A stretch of 64,000 nucleotides of DNA. Source: JACQHC01 sp035559715. GTDB lineage: Bacteria > Gemmatimonadota > Gemmatimonadetes > Gemmatimonadales > GWC2-71-9. Positions 46,020-52,749 of the stretch are shown here, piece after piece. The translations under genes were made by a program, and so were the position numbers. The stretch covers positions 1 through 64,000 of the forward strand of contig DATMAW010000161.1 in NCBI GenBank assembly GCA_035559715.1, read 5' to 3'. A model generated the notes under the pieces. That model searched no databases and had not been told where the DNA came from. It was given only the letters and a program-made list of their open reading frames with translations. Position 1 is the first letter of the stretch; every line of letters starts with the position of its first letter.

Positions 46020-46101
46020 GGAGCGGAAGAGTCCACGCGCATGGAAGAGGCCGCATACAGTACGCTGCGACCCGCGACTCAGGAAGGTGGTCGTGGAGTG
46101 G

Positions 46102-47751
46102 CTATGACACCGACGCCGGGGCCTGCTCTTCAACGGCTGCGGCTGGTCGCAGCACACCGGCGTCGCACGGCCCACATTCTTCGGGTGCCGGCAGGTGCGC
46201 CTCCCACCAGCGGCGCGCGCGCCCTTCGGTCCACGGCTCGGCGAGCGGCACGGCGTCGAGCCGGCGGATCACATCGGTCACGCTCTGCGGGCGGCTCTCG
46301 GGCTTCTTCGCCAGACAGGCGAGCACGAGGTCGTCCAGCTCTCGCGGGACGTCGAATTCCGCGAGCTGCGAGGGTGGGACGGGCGGGTCCTGGATGTGGC
46401 GGTACATCATCTTCACGGGCGTATCGGCGTCGAACACGGTGCGACCGGTGAGCAACCAGTAGGCGACGCAGCCCAGCGAGTAGATGTCCGCTCGCGGGTC
46501 CACGGCATCGCCCACGGCCGCCTCCGGCGAGATGTAGGCCGGGGTGCCCGTGGCGATCTGCGGCGCCGTGAGGCGCGTGTCGCCGCCATTTCCCGTCACG
46601 GCCTTCACCAGGCCGAAGTCGAGCACCTTGATGAAGTCCACCATGAGACCCAGCCGGGCCGCGAAGATGTTGGAGGGTTTGATGTCGCGGTGGACCAGAC
46701 CGTTCGCGTGCGCCTCGCCCAGGGAAAGGCAGGCCTGGCGTATGAAGTGGACGACGCGCTCGGGCGGCACGGGACCGAAGCGCTGCACCAGAGCTTCGAG
46801 ATTCACGCCGTCCAGCAGCTCCATGGCGTAGTAGAGCGTGCCATCGTCCGCCGTGCCGAAGTCGTACAGCTCGATCGTGTGTGGGGAGCGAAGGGCGGCG
46901 GCGGCGCGGGCCTCGCGCTTGAATCGCTCGACGACCACGCGACCGTCGCGTCCCGCGCGGGAAAGCGCCTCCGGCCGGATCAGTTTGATTGCGGCGGGAC
47001 GGGCCAGCAGGCGGTGCTCCGCGCGGTGCACTTCACCCATGCCGCCGGCGCCGAGCACTTCGCCGAGGCGGTAGCTCCCCAGCTCCCGGGCTGAGCGCAC
47101 CTGCCGCCCGAGCTGACGGATCAGATGCGCAGGCAGCACGGCGAGCAAAGCGGAGATGTAGCTCGGGACGAAGGCCTCGAACATCTGCCGGGCGCCCAGC
47201 GCCACCTCCGGGCCGCGAATCGCCTTGACGATGCCCCACGCCACGGGATCCATCGTGGCGGCGGCGAGGCTCGCGACGAGGATCTTCTTCGGCGTGTTGG
47301 GAGCGATCGAGGGGTACGCCAGAATGATGATGCAGGTGAACGAGATGCCGCGGAACTCCACCGGCGGCACCCACAGCGTGTACAGGCCGGTGAGCAACGC
47401 CATGACGACTTCGAAGACGAGCCCGAGGTCAAGCAGCAGCGCGTGGCGGTCCTCGAATGCCCTGGACATCAGGACCATTCCCAGAGACACCACCACGCCG
47501 GCTCCCGCAATCAGTGCGCCGGGCATGGGCCACATCTGTGCGTAGCTCCCCATCAGGTCCGGGCCGAAGCGCGACAGCGAGAGGTACAGACCGAAGGGGA
47601 TCAGCCACAGGAAGGCGAACGCGAGGGCCGCCGTGCCGACGCGGCGGCAGGCCTGAAACGCCACGTCTCCGGGCAGTGAGGCACCTGACCCCGGGGACCG
47701 GGCCGGGGTGCGCTCGGCAACGAGGCGGCGGGAGGGGGCGGGCACGGTCAT
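46102..47751 (-). CDS. Ser/Thr protein kinase with N-terminal membrane domain
   Basis: A 549-residue Hanks-type kinase, paralogue of the one at 7361-9007. About six membrane helices (residues 38-215) precede the kinase: glycine loop LGAGGMGEV, Lys in AIKLIRPEA, catalytic loop HRDIKPSN, DFGLV and GTPAYISPE. The cytoplasmic join (VRSARELGSYRLGE) and the tail (EPWTEGRARRWWEAHLP) match the first kinase closely. It stands alone between the symporter pair and a repeat-bearing gap. Target proteins unknown. Confidence 0.93.
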   Translation of the reverse strand: MTVPAPSRRLVAERTPARSPGSGASLPGDVAFQACRRVGTAALAFAFLWLIPFGLYLSLSRFGPDLMGSYAQMWPMPGALIAGAGVVVSLGMVLMSRAFEDRHALLLDLGLVFEVVMALLTGLYTLWVPPVEFRGISFTCIIILAYPSIAPNTPKKILVASLAAATMDPVAWGIVKAIRGPEVALGARQMFEAFVPSYISALLAVLPAHLIRQLGRQVRSARELGSYRLGEVLGAGGMGEVHRAEHRLLARPAAIKLIRPEALSRAGRDGRVVVERFKREARAAAALRSPHTIELYDFGTADDGTLYYAMELLDGVNLEALVQRFGPVPPERVVHFIRQACLSLGEAHANGLVHRDIKPSNIFAARLGLMVDFIKVLDFGLVKAVTGNGGDTRLTAPQIATGTPAYISPEAAVGDAVDPRADIYSLGCVAYWLLTGRTVFDADTPVKMMYRHIQDPPVPPSQLAEFDVPRELDDLVLACLAKKPESRPQSVTDVIRRLDAVPLAEPWTEGRARRWWEAHLPAPEECGPCDAGVLRPAAAVEEQAPASVS

Positions 47752-47845
47752 GTGGAATACCGGGTGATGAAACCTAATGCGATGAAGCGAGTAACGGTTC
47801 CTGCGGGCTCAGTCTCCGCGACGTTTCGGAAGCACGGCTCTCGCG

Positions 47846-47896
47846 CTTGCGACCCGAGCGGATGCACTCGCCTCCGCCATGCCCATGGGCCGAGCC
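47846..47896 (+). repeat. dispersed 51-bp element, copy 1
   Basis: Begins CTTGCGACCCGAGCGGATGC and ends TATG-like GGGCCGAGCC; identical to copy 2 at 49 of 51 positions. It can be read in one frame as ATRADALASAMPMGRA, and the coiled-coil remnant opens inside it. Here one base (C for G) weakens the internal hairpin seen in the other copies. Confidence 0.75.
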
Positions 47897-48229
47897 GCCC
47901 TGTTCTACGATCGCTTTGGCGAGGAGATCGTCACCGAACTCGTGAACTGGTTCAACGACGTGGATGCCACGTACCGCACCGACCTGCGGGAGCTGAACGA
48001 ACTGAACTTCACTCGGTTCGACGCCAAACTCGAGCAGCGGCTCGCCGAGCTGGCGGCAACTACGCGAGCCACTGCCACGCTGACGTCCGTCGTTGCCGAA
48101 GAGTGGAGTAACGTGCGGCGGCGGGATGCTCCCGTCCCCCCGCCCGGGAGAGGCCCTATCGGGCGGGCAAGGACTCCGCGAGGAGGTCGTCCAGTTTGCG
48201 GACCTCGGCAGTCGCGCCCAAGCGGCTAA
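47879..48229 (+). pseudogene. truncated coiled-coil protein, probable gene remnant
   Basis: An open frame of 116 codons starting in the repeat. Residues about 8-65 look like real protein: YDRFGEEIVTELVNWFN, then LRELNELNFTRFDAKLEQ and RLAELAATTRA, a strongly amphipathic coiled coil. After about residue 80 it becomes Pro/Arg-rich and runs into the antisense end of the TPR gene, so the normal continuation (in similar proteins more coiled coil and a membrane helix) is lost. I read it as a 3'-truncated gene; function unknown. Confidence 0.45.
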
Positions 48230-49160
48230 AAGCGCTGCGGGCTGCCAGGGCGGCGTCGCGGGCATCTCCGTGCCGTCCGAGAACGTTCAACAGGCGTGCG
48301 AGGTCCCGCCGACCCTCGGCGGCAAGCCATGGGCGCTCGTGTTCCTCGGCCTTCGCGATCACCGTGTGCAGCAGTGGTTCAGCCTCGGCCGGTCGCTCCG
48401 CGCCCGCGAGCGCCAGGGCGAGCACCCGGAGGTCCTCCGCCTCGCCGACTACGTCACCCAGCTCGCGATGCCTGCGCAGCGCGTGCGAGATTTCCCGCAG
48501 CCCCACGGCCACGTCGCCGGCGAGGATTCGGATCTCGGCCCGACCGGCTCTCGCCTGAGCAGCCAGCGCCAGGTCACCGGATGCGTCGGCCTGTTGTACC
48601 GCCTCATCCGCCTCTTCCAGCGCCCGGGTGAGATCTCCCTGCTCCCGATAGCAGCGAGCCATGTTGTGGCGCGCTTCCGCGATGCCGCGGGGGATTCCTG
48701 CCTGCTCGAACGCAGCCACCGCCATCGTGTGATAGCCCACGGCTCGCCCGTAGTCGCCCTGCATGATGGCGACGATGCCGAGGTTGTTGCAGGCCCGACC
48801 GACCGTGCTGTGGTCTCCGTCGCCGCGCGCCTCGGCGAGCGCCTTCATGAAGTACTCGGTTGCCTCAGCCGCCTTACCGCTCTCCAGGGCGATTGCCCCC
48901 CGGACGTTGAGCGCCCTCGCCTCCACGGCGCGGTCCCCACGCTCGCGCGCCTTATGAGATGCGACCTCGACCCACCGCGCGCCTTCCCCATGGCGCCCCA
49001 GTCGCGCGTGCGCGATACCGCACAGCAGCGCGAGCGTGGGCGAACTCTCCAGCTCCTCCTGCGACGAGCCGCTGAGATGCTGCAGCACCGCCGCGTGCTG
49101 GCCAGTGTCCGAGTAGTAGATGGCCTGTCTGAGCTGCATGAGAGGCTGCCGATAGTCCAT
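48156..49160 (-). CDS. TPR repeat protein
   Basis: A 334-residue cytoplasmic protein made almost wholly of tetratricopeptide-type helix pairs: ALLCGIAHARLGRHGEGARW, GRACNNLGIVAIMQGDYGRA and ARHNMARCYREQGDLTRALE are clear units. No other domain is seen. It starts one base after the stop of the EF-hand lipoprotein gene, so both are in one transcript. Likely an adaptor; partner unknown. Confidence 0.8.
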   Translation of the reverse strand: MDYRQPLMQLRQAIYYSDTGQHAAVLQHLSGSSQEELESSPTLALLCGIAHARLGRHGEGARWVEVASHKARERGDRAVEARALNVRGAIALESGKAAEATEYFMKALAEARGDGDHSTVGRACNNLGIVAIMQGDYGRAVGYHTMAVAAFEQAGIPRGIAEARHNMARCYREQGDLTRALEEADEAVQQADASGDLALAAQARAGRAEIRILAGDVAVGLREISHALRRHRELGDVVGEAEDLRVLALALAGAERPAEAEPLLHTVIAKAEEHERPWLAAEGRRDLARLLNVLGRHGDARDAALAARSAFSRLGATAEVRKLDDLLAESLPAR

Positions 49161-49161
49161 G

Positions 49162-49851
49162 CTACCAGGAGACGGCGAAGCCGGAGAAGTGGAACACGGC
49201 AACCGAGAACCGCTTCAGTGTGGCGTCGTGAGCCGCGGGCACGCGCACCCAGGGGATCCCGGTGAGTTCCTGATACCAGACGCCCAGGCGTTGCTCGCGG
49301 AGCAGTTCGTCGTCGGCGTCCACGTCCCCGTCGCCGTCGAGATCCTGCTCGGCTCCCCCGTAGTACACGTCGAGGGCCAGCGGGCTCGTGGGGTTGAACT
49401 GGAGACCGGACGGCCCGAACTTCACTCGCACCAGTGAGGAATCAATGGTGAGTGTGATCAGGACGGAGTCGCCCTCGGCGACGGCCGATCCGTCAGGCAG
49501 CCGTAAGAGGGCGTCTGCCGGCACCGTCACCTGGAGGAAGGGGGCGTTTCCGCCGCTGCCAGCGTAGTCAATGCGCAGTTGTTCTGCGCGACCTCGGCGG
49601 GCCCAGATACTCGCCTGATACCGCTCGAGCGGGGTAGGTTCGGCCTGCGCGGACGCCAACACCCGGCCCGGCAAACGTGGCACCACAACGAATCGGGGTG
49701 CGCTCCCACGGTCGGGCCAACGGAGGAAGTGCATGGCGACTTCGGGCCGGCCGTCCAACACGGCTGTGGGGCGTGGGGGGCCGATCGGCTCCGAGCATGC
49801 CAGCGCGCCAAGCGTCGCGCCGATCACCCACGCTTTCAGGGCCCTACGCAT
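49162..49851 (-). CDS. lipoprotein with an EF-hand-like calcium loop
   Basis: A 229-residue lipoprotein (lipobox LGALAC). The middle is rich in beta strands (LQVTVPADALLRLPDGS, SVLITLTIDSSLV). Near residue 180 the segment DLDGDGDVDADDE has Asp at positions 1, 3, 5, 9 and 12, as in an EF-hand or dockerin calcium loop; only one copy is present. The start is fixed by AAAGGAGG (49856-49863) just before the ATG. Probably an envelope protein expressed with the TPR protein. Family not recognised. Confidence 0.7.
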   Translation of the reverse strand: MRRALKAWVIGATLGALACSEPIGPPRPTAVLDGRPEVAMHFLRWPDRGSAPRFVVVPRLPGRVLASAQAEPTPLERYQASIWARRGRAEQLRIDYAGSGGNAPFLQVTVPADALLRLPDGSAVAEGDSVLITLTIDSSLVRVKFGPSGLQFNPTSPLALDVYYGGAEQDLDGDGDVDADDELLREQRLGVWYQELTGIPWVRVPAAHDATLKRFSVAVFHFSGFAVSW

Positions 49852-49956
49852 ACATCCTCCTTTGGGTCGAAAAGTCGTCTGCACCAGGCTTCCCCGCCTG
49901 TCGCCGCCCAGCCCTGTTGTTGGGCGCGCGACCCCGAACGCGGTGCAGTTCATCCA

Positions 49957-49972
49957 CGCACACGGCATGCCC
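49957..49972 (-). promoter_or_regulatory. weak sigma-54-like promoter candidate
   Basis: On the minus strand GGGCATGCCGTGTGCG has the GG-N10-GC spacing of a -24/-12 promoter, with several mismatches to TGGCACG-N4-TTGCW. It lies about 110 bases before the lipoprotein gene. Weak alone; noted because a motif shared with the sigma-54 regulator region lies 15 bases upstream of it. Confidence 0.3.
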
Positions 49973-49987
49973 CATCTTCCAACTGTT

Positions 49988-49997
49988 ACAACGTGTT
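49988..49997 (-). promoter_or_regulatory. AACACGTTGT motif upstream of the lipoprotein-TPR operon
   Basis: AACACGTTGT on the minus strand, also found at 51530-51539 on the plus strand in the control region between the NtrC-type regulator and the HD-GYP gene. It may be a binding site of that regulator. Confidence 0.4.
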
Positions 49998-50093
49998 GCG
50001 ATTGAATGACTTGCGTTGTCATCCCGAGCCGTGAGCAGGGACTGAAACGTGCCAACTGGTTGATTTCAGACCACTCGTTCACGTGGGACGACC

Positions 50094-51431
50094 CTAGTCC
50101 AGCTGCCCTGATTGGATCAGTCTCCGAAGCCGCTGTCGCGAAACGCCCAAGCGCTGTGCCGCATGACTCCGGTTGCCCTGGCACTGTTCGAGCATCAGGC
50201 GGGCGGCGGTGCGACTGATCTCCCGCAGCGACGCCGGAAACGGCAGGCTGCCACTGGAGGGGATTGGGGCTGCATCACCTCTAGGTACGAGCTCGGACGG
50301 CCGCACCTCCCCTGGCGGGGACAGCAGCAGGGCGCGTTCGACGGCGTTCTTCAGCTCGCGAATATTCCCGGGCCAGTGGTAACTGCGGAGCGCCTGGCGG
50401 ACCTCGGGCGTCAGCGACGGGACCGGGAGGCCGTGCTGTCGCGCCAGCGACTCCAGTAGGGCCGCGCTGATGAGGATCGTATCCTCTCCCCGTTCCCGCA
50501 GTGGCGGCAACTCGAGCACGATGACGCTAAGCCGGAAGTACAGGTCGCTGCGGAAAGTCCCGTGCTTCACGGCGTGTTCGAGGTTCTCGTTCGTAGCGGC
50601 GAGAATGCGCACGTCCACGGTCCGGCTCTTCGTGCCGCCTACGCGCCGAATGCTCTTGTCGTCCAGGACCCTGAGCAGCTTGGCCTGCGTTTCGAGGGGG
50701 AGGGTCCCCACCTCGTCGAGGAACAGCGTACCTCCGTCGGCCACTTCAAACAGCCCCGGCTTGGCGACGTGGGCGTCGGTGAACGCGCCACGTTCGTGCC
50801 CGAACAACTCGGACTCCACCAGGCGTTCCGGCAGCGCGGAGCAGTTGACCGCGACGAACGGGGCCGCGCGCCGGGGGCCGCCGTCGTGAATGGCGCGAGC
50901 GAGTAACTCCTTTCCAGTCCCCGTTTCTCCGACAATGAGCGCCGTTGCGTCGCGCCGCTGCAAGATCATTGAAGCGCGGGCGAGGGTGGCCTTCAATGCG
51001 TCGCTGTCCCCGACCAGAGCGGAGAAGGCCTCGTCCTTCGCCTTCAGTTGCAGTTGCTCCGCGCGCCGCATGTGATGGCGGTGGCGATCAACCGCGGCCC
51101 CGAGGGCATTGCGCAGGAGCTCGAGGTCTTCGGGGAGGGCGAAGTAGTCAGCGGCACCGCGCTGCACCAGTGCCGTGGCGGTGCGGCGGCTGGGGTCGGC
51201 TCCAACGACGAGAATAGGACATGACAGGCCTTCCCTCTGCGCATCGAGCCAGTTGCGGGCCTCTTGCTCTGCGCCACCCGCTGCGAGGACAACAGCGGCA
51301 ACCTCCGGAGTCGCTATGCAGGCATCGTTCGCGTCCAGGAATGAGACTACCGCTCCGCCTCCTGGGACTTGCCCCCAGATGTCGGCGAAGGCCCTGGAAA
51401 GCTCGACAACAAGTACGCGAGTGACGCCCAA
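50094..51431 (-). CDS. sigma-54-dependent transcriptional activator (NtrC family)
   Basis: A 445-residue enhancer-binding protein. Residues 1-120 look like a receiver fold without a clear phosphorylatable Asp. The AAA+ domain follows: Walker A GETGTGKE near residue 160, GAFTDA (the common variant of the GAFTGA loop that touches sigma-54), Walker B GGTLFLDE, and an Arg finger region near FRSDLYFRL. The C-terminus is a Fis-type helix-turn-helix (SHAAQRLGVSRQRLRRLI). A GGAGG at 51436-51440 favours TTG 51431; GTG 51458 is the longer option. It diverges from an HD-GYP gene that has a good sigma-54 promoter. Confidence 0.92.
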   Translation of the reverse strand: MGVTRVLVVELSRAFADIWGQVPGGGAVVSFLDANDACIATPEVAAVVLAAGGAEQEARNWLDAQREGLSCPILVVGADPSRRTATALVQRGAADYFALPEDLELLRNALGAAVDRHRHHMRRAEQLQLKAKDEAFSALVGDSDALKATLARASMILQRRDATALIVGETGTGKELLARAIHDGGPRRAAPFVAVNCSALPERLVESELFGHERGAFTDAHVAKPGLFEVADGGTLFLDEVGTLPLETQAKLLRVLDDKSIRRVGGTKSRTVDVRILAATNENLEHAVKHGTFRSDLYFRLSVIVLELPPLRERGEDTILISAALLESLARQHGLPVPSLTPEVRQALRSYHWPGNIRELKNAVERALLLSPPGEVRPSELVPRGDAAPIPSSGSLPFPASLREISRTAARLMLEQCQGNRSHAAQRLGVSRQRLRRLIQSGQLD

Positions 51432-51529
51432 CAGTCCTCCGTTTTCCTCTCGGTGCACGGCTGCGTGTGGGTGAAGGCATGTCAGCTAGCACAAAACGTA
51501 CCAGTACTTGGCTTCTGGGGTGTCATTGT

Positions 51530-51539
51530 AACACGTTGT
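51530..51539 (+). promoter_or_regulatory. AACACGTTGT motif, possible regulator site
   Basis: AACACGTTGT within TTGTAACACGTTGTCAA (51527-51542 region), an imperfect inverted repeat. It stands 29 bases before the -24 element of the HD-GYP promoter and about 100 bases from the activator start. The same ten bases occur upstream of the lipoprotein-TPR operon. Confidence 0.4.
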
Positions 51540-51568
51540 CAATAAACAATTTCCAGAGATATGTGACG

Positions 51569-51584
51569 TGGCGCGCACGTTGCC
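51569..51584 (+). promoter_or_regulatory. sigma-54 promoter of the HD-GYP-like gene
   Basis: TGGCGCGCACGTTGCC matches the -24/-12 consensus TGGCACG-N4-TTGCW at all but two positions, with exact GG-N10-GC spacing. Transcription would start near 51596, about 45 bases before the HD-GYP ATG. A divergent NtrC-type activator lies next door. Confidence 0.7.
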
Positions 51585-51641
51585 TCTTTCATCAACCGAT
51601 ACGCGACGCACCACCGCCACAGTCTGCTTCGGAGCTACAAC

Positions 51642-52382
51642 ATGGAACGAATCGTATCGGCGACGGCCCGCAGGCGGCTCCCGCCCCCGTTTTTCCCGGC
51701 TCGGACCAGGGCCCGAAGCAGGAGCAGCCGAATCGCCGAGAGACAGCGCTGGCGCTCTGTTATAGGCGTCGCGAGGCAGCTCGATGTGTCGGATCTCTGC
51801 ACGGCGGGGCACTCCATCCGAGTGGGGGGCCTTGCCCACGCCATGGCCCGTCAATTGGGCCTGTCACGGCGGGAAGTCCGCCTGATTCGGATCGGGGGGC
51901 TGCTGCACGACATCGGCAAGGTGGGGGTGCCCAAGGCGTTGCTTTCCAAACCGGAGCCGCTCACGGACGATGAGTACCGTCGAGTCATGGCTCACACCAC
52001 GCTCGGCGCCCGCATGCTCGCGCCGCTCGGCACGCGATATCCGACGATCCTGGGGATCGTTCGGTGGCACCACGAGCGCGTTGACGGGCGCGGTCTGCCG
52101 GATGGGTTGCGCGGCGACGCCATTCCCCTCGGCGCGCGCATCGTGGCCGTGGCGGACGCGTTCGACGCGATGACGAGCGCGAGGCCGTATCGCCGCTTCC
52201 CGCTCTCGGCGGCAGAGGCCATCGTCGAGCTTGAGCACGGCGCGGGCACTCAATTCGACGCCACCTGTGTGCGGGCGCTCCGCTGTGCGTGGTCCACCGC
52301 CCTCGCCGACATCGCAAGCACGATGATGCGGTCCCCGACAGCCCCGGGAGGGCTGGTTGGCGCCCTGGCACCTCTGACCTAG
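51642..52382 (+). CDS. HD-GYP-like phosphodiesterase domain protein
   Basis: A 246-residue protein with an HD-GYP-type domain (about residues 45-210): HSIRVGGLAHAMAR, GGLLHDIGKVG, HTTLGARML, then HHERVDGRGLPDG and VADAFDAMTSARPY. HD-GYP enzymes degrade cyclic di-GMP; here the GYP is GLP, so activity or specificity may be altered. No receiver is attached; the first 45 residues are Arg-rich. GGAG at 51631-51634 supports the ATG. Control by sigma-54 is inferred from the promoter in front. A c-di-GMP link with the cyclase at 36082 is possible but not shown. Confidence 0.88.
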   Translation: MERIVSATARRRLPPPFFPARTRARSRSSRIAERQRWRSVIGVARQLDVSDLCTAGHSIRVGGLAHAMARQLGLSRREVRLIRIGGLLHDIGKVGVPKALLSKPEPLTDDEYRRVMAHTTLGARMLAPLGTRYPTILGIVRWHHERVDGRGLPDGLRGDAIPLGARIVAVADAFDAMTSARPYRRFPLSAAEAIVELEHGAGTQFDATCVRALRCAWSTALADIASTMMRSPTAPGGLVGALAPLT

Positions 52383-52451
52383 ATCCGGGTACGCTGGGAG
52401 GGACTACAAGCGGCTGGCCACAGAGCGGAGAATCGAGGTCTCCAAACAAGG

Positions 52452-52663
52452 GCTAAGCTCTTCGACCGACCCGACGAGGTACGCAATTCCGAGAAGGGGA
52501 GCCTCGCCGGCCACCCCACCGCGGCGTTCGACGACGGCCGCATCTTCGACCTGACGCCCGGCACGGTGTTCTACATCCCCCGGAGCCGCACGACAGTCGG
52601 GTGGTGGGCAACGAGCCCTATGTCTCTCTGCATCTCCTGGGGGCCGATCGGTACGCGAAGTAG
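52452..52663 (+). pseudogene. broken cupin-domain gene
   Basis: Two cupin pieces in different frames. The first (from 52452) reads KLFDRPDEVRNSEKGSLAG, then FDDGRIFDLTPGTVFYIP. After a frame change near 52583 the second reads PHDSRVVGNEPYVSLHLLGA and DRYAK with a TAG at 52661-52663. In intact cupins of this kind about 50 residues, including the metal-binding His motif, lie between the opening and the DDGR strand; they are missing. So there is an internal deletion and a frameshift. The rest of the 52383-52749 gap shows no other gene. Confidence 0.65.
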
Positions 52664-52749
52664 TCCCTCCATGACGCGTGCCTGGAGCGCCGTCGAGTCA
52701 CGCCACTTCTTGACACCGGCTTGACGCCGGGCCCGGACCTTGGCCCGGT

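Noticed and set aside
50048..50054. TGGCACG on the minus strand, a perfect -24 element upstream of the lipoprotein operon
   Set aside because: The -12 GC is missing at the required distance (TC instead), and the site lies upstream of the shared motif.
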